Source: Panax quinquefolius (lineage: Eukaryota; Streptophyta; Magnoliopsida; Apiales; Araliaceae). From it: a DNA stretch of 64,000 bases. The stretch spans positions 119,607,674 through 119,671,673 of the forward strand of contig CM035170.1 in assembly GCA_020205615.1 (NCBI GenBank). The letters run 5' to 3'. The notes beneath the pieces were generated by a model. The model had not been told where the DNA came from. It worked only from the letters and a program-made list of their open reading frames with translations, and did no database searches. The first letter of the stretch is position 1, and each line of letters opens with the position of its first letter. A program made the position numbers and the translations under genes. Positions 1 to 11,279 of the stretch are shown piece by piece.

Positions 1-237
1 TTCATAGTGGCAATGCTCATTACAGTTAAAATATAAACTATAAAGCACCCAATGAAAATAGTTTATCGAATTTTTTTTGGGTAAATCATAACTTAAACTT
101 TAACATCAAAGGAGAAACTTTCGTTTCTTTAAAAACTTAATATGGATAGTTTACATTTTCATTTTCTACTTTTATAGAAGAATTCTAACATTTAGTGGCT
201 TCTATTGCATATAACGAAAAAAATACCCTGCCTAAGT
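1..237. other. AT-rich flank, no gene seen
   Basis: AT-rich DNA with no coding signal on either strand. It ends at the TGT of the LTR that begins at 238. If the SHPRH-like gene is intact, this would be intron or intergenic sequence of that gene. Confidence 0.5.
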
Positions 238-1917
238 TGTGAGACCCCGAATTTTATGAATAAAGATTTAATTTTCTCGAATTTTTTTTTGAATATTAAG
301 GAGTAAATTTGATATAATGTTATAGTTGTGGGTAATATTTATAAATTTTGCAAAGTATGCAAGTTGTCATATAATATTCGTTTGGTCGTGGAATATTCTT
401 ACTGTCGGGGAATATTAAATGCGACGGCACCGACCTTAATGGGGCCCCATAACGGAAAGCGATTGGATGAAGAAAACGACAAGTATAAGTTGTTTATTAA
501 TAACGGCGTAGTTATTCTTACAGATTATCTTGTTGGAACACCGGTTGGTTAAAACACAAGGTAACACCGCGGTATTGCACCAATTATTGATTCTTACGTG
601 AAAACACTACTCGATAATTATTCACGATAATTCTTGCTCAATATTTTATTTTATTGGTTCAATAATTGCTGCGTTGATATTTTATATTATTGTTGTTTCA
701 ATAATTGTCACTGCACGGTATTTCCCATTATCAAATCAATAATTCATTTTATTTTAATAATATTACTAGATAATATTATTGGCAATGTCTAGAAAGTTCT
801 GTCTAAAGAGATGTTTGGTCACCTAATTGCTTGGCATGATGAAGAGAGAAATCCTTATTGGAAAGCCCCTCTTTCTGAAACGACACGGTTGTCGATGATT
901 GTGATTACAGTAATATTATTTGTGAATAATTAATTATTGATTTATATAATAAGAAAAATATTTATTTTATGTGGATATAAATGGAGGAATTTTTAGAAAA
1001 GTGACAATTTTTGAAAATTGATATTTTATCTTTTCTGATAAAATAATTCATTTAAATATATTATTATATTTTAATGGTGATATTTTTACGATGAATGTGT
1101 GATATATGAATAAATGAGGAAGAGTATTTTTGTTGCAATAAATGTTTAACACATGTTTTGTGTGTTGATGGACCCTATTTTTGACTGAAATTTGATTATA
1201 GCCTGCAAAATCTTCCGTATGTGGATTTCGGTCAATTTTTGTTTAGAATTTGGAAAAACTTAAACTTACAAAGTTGTAGAGAATTGAATTTCCTATAGAA
1301 GGACATAAGATTCGATTTTTTTTGATAAAAAGGCTATTTATTATGAATTATTGAAGTTCCAGAATAATTGATTTTTGAAGTTTTAATTATTTTTTTTATA
1401 AAAAACGTTTTTGTTATGTTTGGGGGCCCCACTGGTTGTTGAAATGGCTGAATTCAGTTATTCAAAGTGGGCGTAGGAAATTTATATAAATATATTAATA
1501 TTTTATTAAATTTTCTGCTTTGGTGTTCTAAGCATTTTCCTATAAATAGGGTGCTTAGGTTAGAATTGAAAATCACACCAGAAACTGTAATCTTCTCTCT
1601 CTATATTATCGAGCGTATTCTTGTAAGTATTTTGATACTTTGAGTGTTGTTATACGGTGCAAGTTCCTTTCAGCGTTATATCTGATATTCCAGTCAGAAG
1701 TACTATTCTTTTGAGGTAAGGGGTATTATTTATTTCATATTCTGAAGAGAGATTATTTTTCGTATTCGAATGAATATTATTTCGTTCAATATTCGCAAGA
1801 AATATTATTTTCATTTAATATTCGTAAAGAATATTATATTCGTTTAATATTCGAAAGGAATATTATTTTCGTTTAATATTCGTAAGGGATATTATTTTGT
1901 TCAGTATTCGTATAAAA
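238..1917 (+). mobile_element. Truncated gypsy LTR (plus orientation)
   Basis: The segment starts TGTGAGACCCCGAA, a variant of the TGTAAGACCCCAAC terminus of the LTRs at 60293 and 61949. It follows them in order: the GTGGTCGTGGAATATTC block, the block around 781-900 ending in an ACGGTTGTCG-type motif, and a CTATAAATAGGGTGCTTAGG promoter-like TATA block near 1541-1560. After the AGGTAAGGGGTATTATT block it degenerates into a 29-bp tandem repeat. The last ~0.7-1 kb of a full LTR is missing, and no internal retrotransposon region follows. It looks most like the LTR of the element at 52.9-60.3 kb. A small open frame at 328-552 lies inside this LTR and is not a gene. Confidence 0.8.
1774..1917. repeat. 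29-bp minisatellite (about 5 units)
   Basis: Units beginning ATATTATTT recur at about 1774, 1802, 1831, 1860 and 1889 (period 28-29 bp). Each carries a TTTAATATTCGTAAGGA-like second half with few substitutions. It sits at the truncated end of the LTR. Confidence 0.85.
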
Positions 1918-3812
1918 TAATATTTTCTGTTTTGATTTTTTGCTTTCATTTACTCCCACGAAACAGGTACTATTTCCTTCACATCTCTCAACAAACTCCA
2001 GTTTTACAGTTCTATAACTTCTACTGTCCTCTATTATTTCCAATTCCTCCACCACTCAGTCTTCACCACCTAGGTCGAATATCTATTTATCTCTAATTCA
2101 TACCCACTGTTTGACAAAATTCTCTATCTACTATGAAAACAAGGAACTGCATAACAGTCGCTCAAAAGTTAAAAATCAGTTATACTAGGAGGATGCCCAG
2201 TTGCAAAATGACCACCTAATCGCCTAGGACGTCCAACCACGCAAGCTACTGTCCAGTTGATTCCGCCCAGGCAACCACCAACTAGGCTTATTGGTAAGGA
2301 AAAACTGCCCATCCCATAACATCTATGACACAAACAGCAGATAAAAGAATCATTTTTGTTACAATACATCAAATTGGGCAATGTAACCAAAATACTATCG
2401 TATAGCATATGAGCTAATACTAGCTAAGTGACAAGCACAAGTTTTTTTTAAATGAAAATATTTTTAATTTATTTTATATAGCGGTTATAAAATATATTTT
2501 TTGAATTTTAAATTGACTTACTGCTATTATTAGAATGACTACAAATTTTGCTTAAAATGAATAACTACATATCACATTTATTTTTTCTTCCTTTAAAAAT
2601 AATGATTCTTATATTTAATGTGAGTAAGCATAAATTATGAAAAATACATAAATTAACTATAATCTATCAAAACTTCATAACTAAAATAAGAACCATAAAT
2701 GAATTTTGTTTGTCGAATACTCACAATTGAGTGTTACTAATGTGATTCTTTTGTTATTTTTAATATTAAGCTTTTATATAGTTTCAAAATGTAATATTTA
2801 GTTTTATAATCAATCATTCACATTTATATATGCACTTTAATTAGAGTTCAAAGTTGAGTGGAAACCTAAAAACCTAAATGTAGTATTTAAGTCGTACACT
2901 ACTGTATAATTAATAACTAAATAAATTCTATAAAAATAAAATTATTATAAAATAATAAGTTAAAATCATGATTTTAGTTTTAAAAGGTAATTAAATTTTA
3001 TTTAGTAATATATAGGTCAGGATTTAAAAAAATTAATTAACTCGAGGTCTCCTATATGAAATAAAGTGGTTTACAAAATTTTAATAATTAATATATTTTA
3101 TAATTTACATTACCATTTTTTATATAAATTATTATTTATGCATAATATTTTTCTTATTATTTTCAGGAATATAATTGTTGTAAATAATGAGTTTTCATTA
3201 TGATTTTAGTTTTAAAAGTTAGCTAATTAAATTTTAATAATTAATATATAAGTTAGAATTGTTTGGTAACATTAATTAACTAAAGGTCTCCTATATGTAA
3301 TAAAATTGCTAACTAAAGTAATCATTAATATATTTTTAATATATATAATATAATTTTTATATTAATTATTATGCACTGATACTATTTTTAATATATAGTC
3401 ATTTAGAGATTAAAGTTGAGTAAAAACTTAAACTAAAATCCTAAATATGATTTTTAAGTTAAAATTTATTATATGACTAATTAACTAAATGACTCTTATA
3501 AAAATTGTTTAAATTAATCCTAACAATATATGGAAGCATAAAAAGTGTTTTACTTCTAGTTGAATTTTAAGCCTGGTATACCAAAGACCAAGACCAAAAA
3601 AACAAGTTTTGTCTTGTTATATAGTTATATTGATTCACACCGCTCATGGTATATTGTTAACTCAGTTATCTCCCTTCAAATTACTCTAAACACATATTTT
3701 CACCATATAATTTCACGGTGAAGCTACTATAAGGATACCAAGAAATTCCATGAACAATCAGCTTTAATGCTCTAAAAACAAACAGGCACCTCAACCAAAA
3801 ACTACTTCGTAC
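1918..3812. other. Repeat-rich region, no exon recognised
   Basis: The region is very AT-rich apart from a GC-richer patch at about 2160-2410. That patch contains CGCCTAGG-like words typical of dispersed plant repeats, but no protein I recognise. Between about 2840 and 3500, blocks such as AAAGTTGAGT, TGATTTTAGTTTTAAAAG and GGTCTCCTATATG recur 2-3 times, which suggests degenerate tandem copies of some 230-280 bp. I searched the minus strand for further SHPRH-like exons (helicase C-terminal domain, RING) and saw none. Confidence 0.55.
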
Positions 3813-6800
3813 CTCATATGGATCCCGTATAACTTCAGTCCACCACCTGAGAACATCATATGGACTTGTTTTGAGAAATCTCAGGAGCCCATATAAGTCA
3901 TCAAGCTTACGCTGTATGGGAGTTCCCGTAATACACCAGCGATGCCTAGCATGTAGCCGCAATGCCATTTCTGTTGCAGCAGCAACATCACTCTCCACCA
4001 TTTGAGCCTCATCCAAACAAATTCTCCACCATAATATTCGGGTTAGAAGAGTTGGAATAACAGGGTATCTGCAACAACAAGGTTTGAAATTTTGCATGGA
4101 ACTTTTCAAGTGAACAAAAGCACGCAATCTGTCAAAATAATTAGTGCCATTTGTATGACAGAAATATGGACTGAAAAAAATTCACTGAAATTAGTTGCTA
4201 CCACTATGAGAAGAAAGGAGGGAAGCATATTTATGATAGGTAGAAAGAAAAGGCTACAACATTTTTCTCTTATGTGGAGCCCCAATACTATAAGTGCAAC
4301 AATCCTAGCCCAAGCCCCAGTCGGGATCAACGCTCAATTCACTTTCCTAAGAGCACCTTGGGCCATCACCCAAAAATCATTTTAAGTTATTGGTAATCTT
4401 GGTATTAGAGTTGACCTTATAAATAGTTCAGTCCATCTCACATGTTTTGATGTAAGACAGCATAGAACTAACCAAATTTGAACTGAAAAGCATGTCCACA
4501 AAAGAATTGAAGTTTAACAAAAAGCTGTAAAAATGAGCTCTTTAGCAATTCAAAAAAAAACTACCTGACTGAAGGAATCCATTAGTTTTTGATAATCACA
4601 GGTAGTTGCAAGAAGATGAGTGGGTGGTTATCTATCTGTAATCATTTTGGAAATCTCTTTCTGGAATATCTGTCAAATAACCCTTCTCTTCTATGCAGGG
4701 GTTGGGAATTGGAATCCTCAACAGTGTTATCCTTCTCTGACACATTATGCGTTTACATTGTACATGATTTGGATATCTTTCTTTATTTATTTTGCCTTTA
4801 TGTCAAATATAACCACATATTTTATTTTTCTCTCCATTAAGTAAGCATGTACTTCAGAGTAGTAGTGACCATCCAATCAAGAAGCACATGTTGTCTTAGC
4901 TTTTTAATTAACTATGTTCAAGCACATACACAGCCGTGATCAAGATGGCATGTCACCTCAGTTAGTATAAATGTTATAGATTAGCAGAAATTTGACAGAA
5001 ATGTTAAAGATGAACTGTAACGGGATTGCTGATATAAAAAAGATATTCTTGGAAACTGATAACAAGTACCAAAAGTATTCCTTTTAAGCAACTGATTCTC
5101 CATTGTGCAAAGCAAATTTCTATTGTACATACTAGACTATGTAGAAGCAAACAAATGGAGCAATAGTGAACAATACAAAATATTATACAAAGTAGGGATT
5201 TCAACATGAAGGATGAAGCACGTTCCAAGCGAAAGGTAGAACATCAGTTCTGTCAGTCTCATGAAAACTAAAAACTTCAACTTACCTCTTTTGAAATCTC
5301 ATAAAGCGACGGTCCCCTTCATGCCTGTCAGAGTCATGTGATAAATCATCTTTAAGCACATCATATGTTGTTAAGACAATGTCAGCACCGAGAAGTTCGC
5401 CAATATCCATCACAGATGAATTTGAAATTGAAGTGTTTTTGACACCTTCATAAACACAGGTTTTCAGGGAGCCTGATTTCGTATGACTGCGAGAGAGAGA
5501 GAAAAACTAGTTAAATAAATTAAGATTTTAACTAACGTGACATATCATCAATAACACATTCCAGAGAAAACAATTAAATCGAGGATTCCACACAGATGAC
5601 ATGCTATTCATATTAAATTCCATGTACCTCCTTGCACATGGAGGGAACAAATTCATTCTTGGACCTTGAAATCCATCTTATTACCTCTTGAGATATAGAG
5701 TAGTGTTTTGGAGGTTACGTAAGCTTTTTAAGGCATAGCTATTTCTGATCATCAGAGGGACTGGAGAGTGGAGAGTGTGTCTCTCTCTTTTACATAGTTG
5801 GTTTTTCTGTTATTTCTTTTATTTTACTGGCTGGCTGGTGGACTTGGTTTGCCCACCAATTTTCTAATTCTCTCTATCAATAATATTATTCTTTTATATT
5901 ATTTTTAATCATACAAACTGTAGTTATTCAGTTAATCATTACCCGTCTCATGAGGCATTGATACCATAAGCCTATGAATTATACCCCAATAGAATTTTTT
6001 AGAAGACAGTTTTATTCGATAAAATAGAGAGTACCAAAACGGAAGACAATGAGTCCCCCAAAGAACATATGATGAGGCCTCTCTTAACTGAGGATCAAGA
6101 GACATACGAAACATCACCCTGGTCCATATAAAATGAAAGCAAATATACTAGTCCCTAAAAGTTCTTGCGTTCCTATTGGTTGAACCAAACATTGGCCAGT
6201 AATCGCAGATCTCCAAAGAACTTATTCTCCTTCTCCCTTCAGAAACCGCAATAATCTATACTAAACAAACTCGTTTCACGGAAAGGCACACAAACAAAAG
6301 TTATTAAATTATATGCCCAAACAACCTATTCCAAAACCCGCACAATAGGACAGTACATGGACAGATGAGAAGACGCTAGCATTTTGCACATCACAGTCAA
6401 ATTTGGAGAAGGGGTCTGCCGAGGCTCTGATAATGTAATAGATAACTTGTATTAAGCTTATTAAGTACCATCCGAAGCAAAGATCTAGACCTTAGAGGCG
6501 ACTTTTGTTTCAGCACTTAAAAAAAGGTAAAAGAAAAACCTGTAAACAAACATAATGAAACTATTGAAAGTCCAAAATCCTTTGTCCAACAAAAAGATGG
6601 AAATAGTTAAATATTTTAGGCAAAAATCCAAATTTCCACTTCACTATTATTAAAGTTCGTAAAAGTTTGAAAAGTTCAAGAAGTGGAATTCTCCACATCA
6701 AACAAAAACTAAAGATCTATCCCATAACAAGGATGTGAGAAAGCAATAGAAAATGACTATTCACCATAACAAGGATCCTCCTGAAAACAATTGAAAGATC

Positions 6801-9800
6801 TATCCCCAACCTCATATCTTACTAGCGGGATGAAAGAAAAAAGAACTTGGGCTATAAAGTTCTAAGATCCCGCATAAGTAATTTAGAGCTTATAAAGACG
6901 TCCCCACCAATTTTCTAAAGCCCATACTTGCTCCTCATAATCACTTTCTTTCTAAATCAGTTAAACTCCTAAACGCTCTATTTAATCAATCAACAATATA
7001 CAAAGATGTCAGCTCCATACACTCCTCAGAGGTGTAAAAAAGACGGTAAAAAAAAAAAGAGCAGGAGGATGTACTGGACAATTTCAGAATGCCATTGGGG
7101 CAATATAGGAGCCGGGCACACTATAAGAGTGGCACCAGTTGCAACTGGTGAGTCAGCAGCTTGGATTAGTTCTGAGCACATCTGGCAAATATGAGCCCCC
7201 TCCGTAACTACTATTTTGGTATTTCTCTTGCGTCTTTTGAGCTTTTGTGAGCTACCTGTTAGCTTCTTTCCGGACCCTTTATCCTTTGAAACTTCTCTGG
7301 ATTTTGAAGTTTTATCCGTAGCTGAATAGCCAACACAATCTGCATGTTGCCAAGCATCACAGATATCACATTGCACCCACAGTCCTTCATATTTGGAACT
7401 TTCACTCACAGCCCCACATACACATTCAACACGCTCCCGTTTCATTCTTTTAATGTTATTTTCTCTGATCCTAGAAACTTGCATTATGTCAGCAGATACA
7501 TGGCCAACTTCCGATGCTGATTTTCGATGCGCAAATATACAAGCAAGCACTTCAACTGTTTTCCCCAACCCCATCTCATCTACAGGAGTCATTGTCAAAG
7601 CAACAAAAAGGCCGTCAGTTTTTTTAGATAAAAAGGCACATCAGATTTTTTAAATAAACATGCACATTAGATTTCAATGTCAGTGGAACTACCCGAGTGT
7701 GACTGGAATAAACCACCAAGTTTGCGCAATACCTCACCAACCAAGTGAACCAGGTAAAAAAGGCACATCAGATTATCACGTGTTTTTTTAATCAAACAAC
7801 AGATATTTTATTATAAAGAAGAGAATGACAGCTGAGGTGGAGAATAAGTCCACCAAAAAGTAGAAGTGGAAAAGAATACAGGTCTTCAACACTCTCAACG
7901 AATTTCACAAAGTGCAACACACGAAACCCCATTGTCAATGCCCAAAATAAGCCAAAAAAGCACCCTGTCCCACTGTCCCAGAACAAATATTGGCAACTGA
8001 TCATATAAAAGTCAATCTTAAAAGAAAATTTGACTTTCCAATGGATTGTCATTATGGAACGTAGGCAGTATTTAGAAGAAGGAAAACTAAGTAAATTATT
8101 TAAAAGGAATTATCACACACATATAAACACATAAAAATAACAGTAAAGAGCTCACCAGCAAGAATACCACCAAAGACACAAGGCCTGCCGTACTCCGGAT
8201 GCAATGAAACATTTCCACTGAGAAAAAAAGCAATTTAAATCGATAAACAGGAAAGGGGGATAGTGGATCATGCATATAGCAACTTGGCAATCAATAATAT
8301 ATTTTAGCTCAGATTTTGCTTCGAGTACAGACAGTATCGAAGACAAATGATATAAGCAATTCAGAAGAAATGATGACAATACTTTAGCCTATTCCAGTTG
8401 CATTTCACATTTAGAACCATGACACTCAAACTGGGACGAAGGAAGTATTTATTTAGGTTCCCAGGTAATGGCCTCACTCATGAGCCCAATAACTTAAGCA
8501 TTGCCTAAATGTTTTATTCTCTAAAGAGATTGAATTCAAGAACACTTTTTTATAAGGCTTCATCAACAAGTATTGGTATTATTGCAACCGAGAAGAAATA
8601 TGTCATTAAAAAGTACATATTTGATACAAGAGAATTGAAACCAATAATTAAATAGATGTGACAACTAGTGCATGCCACAAGAGAGAATGAAATGCTTTAA
8701 GCTGAAGGTAATAATATAAGGACAAAAGAAGAGCAAATTCATGGATTGTACAAACACAACAAAAGGAGATGCATGGCCCCAAGAAAAGCATCTAGACCAA
8801 ACTAGACTTGTGATTCAAAATAAATACTCGGTATGAACAGTTAGCCCAAGGCTAATAAATGTCAGCGGTAACATAATTTCTGGTGTAGTTTAAGAGATGA
8901 TAAAATTTATACCTAAATGAATTGTAAAACATTCTTGCAGATGTGTCGATTAGATTTACAGGCATACATAGTGGATAAACAAACTGATCTCTTTCTTTTC
9001 CTCCCTGACATCCAGAAGCTCCTTTCTCCCGTTGTACCATCCAGTAAACTGCACGTCTCTGATACGGTCTAAGCTCAGGTAGCAAGTCAGGCATGTCATC
9101 CTCTAGCATCAGGTCCTCTCTGTATGTAAGGAAACATATATCAGATATCGCAGAATAAAACTTCAATATTCCCCTGTATTAGAAAGTCATACACAAAGAA
9201 TATAGTTTGTAACTTTCAGTCATAGTGACACATACTTTGATGGCTTGATGGCTTCATAGAAGCCAGCTGCATCGAATCTTACTCGTTTTTCGCAAGGCAG
9301 AAGCACTTTCATCAATCTCCATAGGTAAATCAAATTCCACATCTGCTGGTGCACTATATCCATATCTAGCCTCTGAGGTAATAATTTCTGGGCGCAACCA
9401 AGCCATAATTTTCAGCATACTTCTTCTCCAAAGTTCCCTTGTATTGTCAAGAAGGGACTCACAGGCATCAAAGGCACTCTTTAGTATCTCCACTCTTACC
9501 CGCAAAGATGGACAGCTCTCAGATAAAGTGACTCCCATAATTGGTCTCAATGTCAAGAACTTCATATTAACCAAATGAACAAGCCCAGAAACACCCTCAT
9601 CCGGTCCATCAAAACTACCAGCCACCAGCACAATATTAGTTTCCGTTTCCTCCACTAAACGCTTTTCTATAAATTCCAAGTATATATTACTAGCAGATAA
9701 GACAGGCCAATGACCTAATTTCATTCGACCAAGATACTCATTCACATTAGACAGTCGAAACCTTAGAGAATACTTCCTTTCCCAATAACGATCCTCACTC

Positions 9801-10045
9801 AAAACGTAACCATAGAACTCTCTGCTTAATGTTAAATTGGTCAAAATTACTTCTGATATGTCACAATGTTCACTAGAAAACCAACCACTCGGATCAACCT
9901 CAACAAAAAACGGAGCTTCAAGCTCAGCAATTTCATCATCCTCTTTAGTTTTGGAAGCATCTTGGTCCTTCAATTTTTCAGAAGAATTATTGTTTTCGAG
10001 TATCCCAACTGATCGGTGTGGTCGAAGTTGCTTTCTTCGACCCAT
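3813..10045 (-). CDS. SHPRH-like SNF2/PHD E3 ligase, 5' part, frameshifted
   Basis: Homologue of the SHPRH/Rad5-like nuclear SNF2 ATPase E3 ligases (Arabidopsis At2g40770 by memory). These act in DNA-damage tolerance in other eukaryotes; the plant role is inferred. Minus-strand exons: 10045-9236, 9119-8913, 8217-8156, 7579-7075, 5486-5286 and 4068-3813, all with GT/AG ends and matching phases. Together they encode about 680 residues. The ATG gives MGRRKQLRPHRS just after an acceptor at 10047. Exon 2 holds PELRPYQRRAVYWM. Exon 4 has the Walker A DEMGLGKT, then an inserted PHD finger (CVC, CDIC, HADC and CQMC pairs) and CPAPILPQW. Exon 6 has the DEAQ motif and TGTPIQRKLDDLYG. The protein stops at the donor after VIRDPYE, so about 1000 C-terminal residues (second helicase lobe, RING) are absent from the window. 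Exon 1 has a one-base frameshift near 9285. It may be a pseudogene, or a gene with a long intron plus a base error. Confidence 0.92.
5490..7070. other. Large intron 4 of SHPRH-like gene
   Basis: This 1.6-kb intron lies between exons 7579-7075 and 5486-5286. The part at about 5900-6430 has a more even composition than its surroundings and reads like an old inserted fragment. I could not match it to a known protein. Nothing else is supported here. Confidence 0.4.
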
Positions 10046-11279
10046 CCTAAACACAAAAAGGTTTACATAACTACAATTTAGAATCAAACAGTAACTTCAA
10101 TTTTACTAAATGCTTAGTGATTGAAGCTTTATAATGAATTAGAATTGGCTTTCATGTATGACCTTTCGCACAAACAAAATACAAATTTCCACAACATATG
10201 GAAAAATTCGCCTGTTTGAAGAAATTGGGTAACAAATCCTACATCCTACTAATGAAAAATTGAATTAAAATTCTGTGAGCGTTCTGTGAGTGATTGTATG
10301 AATAAAAACAAAAACCTATACATATTCTTAAATATTATATACTTATACAGGAAATTTTTGATTCAAACCTTCTCAATTTGTTCGACGACTGAAATCAAGA
10401 AGCACACATGAATGCCGAGTTGAGTTTCGAGTTTCGAGTTTCGACTAATTCACTGTTCTGTACCCTAACACTCTGTTTCTCAGTTTTGATTTGAAAAAAG
10501 AAAACAATTTAAAAAAGAATAAAAAATTTAGAGTTTTCACGTGAATTTAGAGTAGTTTTTAATAAAAAAGAATAGAAAATTTAAAAGTAAGGAATAAATG
10601 GTAATTTAAAATTTATTATATTAAAAGTTAAAGATAATATAAAAATTATAAAAATATTATTTATTTTAATATTTTTTTATTTAAATCGGGGCAATTTTGG
10701 GATTTACGAAATTTTTTTGCCAAAACATTCTGATGATGACAGAAAGTCCAAGTTTCTATCAATATTAATTTTTTTTCTTTTCTGTTTATTAAAAAACTAA
10801 AAAATATTAGAATTAGAAAGAAAAACCTACGGTCGGTTGCGCACAAACATAATACACCCGTTTTAAAGTCTGATGATTTAAACAGGACAACAGAACCGAC
10901 TGTAGGTCTAATTTAAACCATTAATGACCCGGTCGGTCCGCTCGTTGTTTTAATTCCTCAAGTCCAAAAAGTCCAATCTCTCACTCCTTCCCAAACGGCC
11001 AAACCCCTACTCTCCCACAGGTCAGTCTCCCTCTTCTGCTGCCGTAGATTTTGGTTTACCACGAAATCAAGAGATATTTTGAAAACCCAAATCACCTCAA
11101 GCTATATACTTTGAGTTGGCTTGAGTCGGTTATTGGTTTTAATTTTTTTTGGGTGGATTGGATTTGAACTATAAAAATCATAAAATTAATTCTCGAGTAA
11201 GAAATCTGAAACCCCATATTGGTAATTTTTTTGTACTCTGAGAATCAGGAGAATTAAAAGTGAAATTCAAAGACAAGCA
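10046..11279. promoter_or_regulatory. Divergent intergenic region with 5' leader exon of SHPRH-like gene
   Basis: This region separates the minus-strand SHPRH-like gene from the plus-strand EIF1AD-like gene. A likely non-coding first exon of the SHPRH-like gene ends at 10369 (minus strand GAGAAG followed by GTTTGA). It joins the acceptor at 10047 (TGTGTTTAG then GATGGGTCG), giving a 322-bp leader intron. Around 10420-10445 a short GAGTTTC repeat lies in the presumed leader. Between 10850 and 11030 a GC-richer patch (CCGGTCGGTCCGCTCG) may be the promoter of the EIF1AD-like gene. I saw no clear TATA box. Confidence 0.5.

Noticed and set aside
328..552. Open frame of 74 codons
   Set aside because: Lies inside the LTR at 238-1917. 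The same sequence appears in other LTR copies with stops (for example around 60380-60620).
2169..2408. Minus-strand frame of 79 codons with Gly/Arg-rich end
   Set aside because: Falls in a GC-richer patch with CCTAGG words common in dispersed plant repeats; no homology recognised.
5932..6430. Possible LINE reverse-transcriptase fragment in intron 4 of the SHPRH-like gene
   Set aside because: Considered because of CDVQNASVFSSVH-like residues on the minus strand. The match to zf-RVT patterns is too weak and the frame is broken.
7792..8379. Minus-strand frames between SHPRH-like exons 2 and 4
   Set aside because: Hydrophobic, low-complexity intron translations. Only the 62-bp exon 8156-8217 fits the family sequence and phase.
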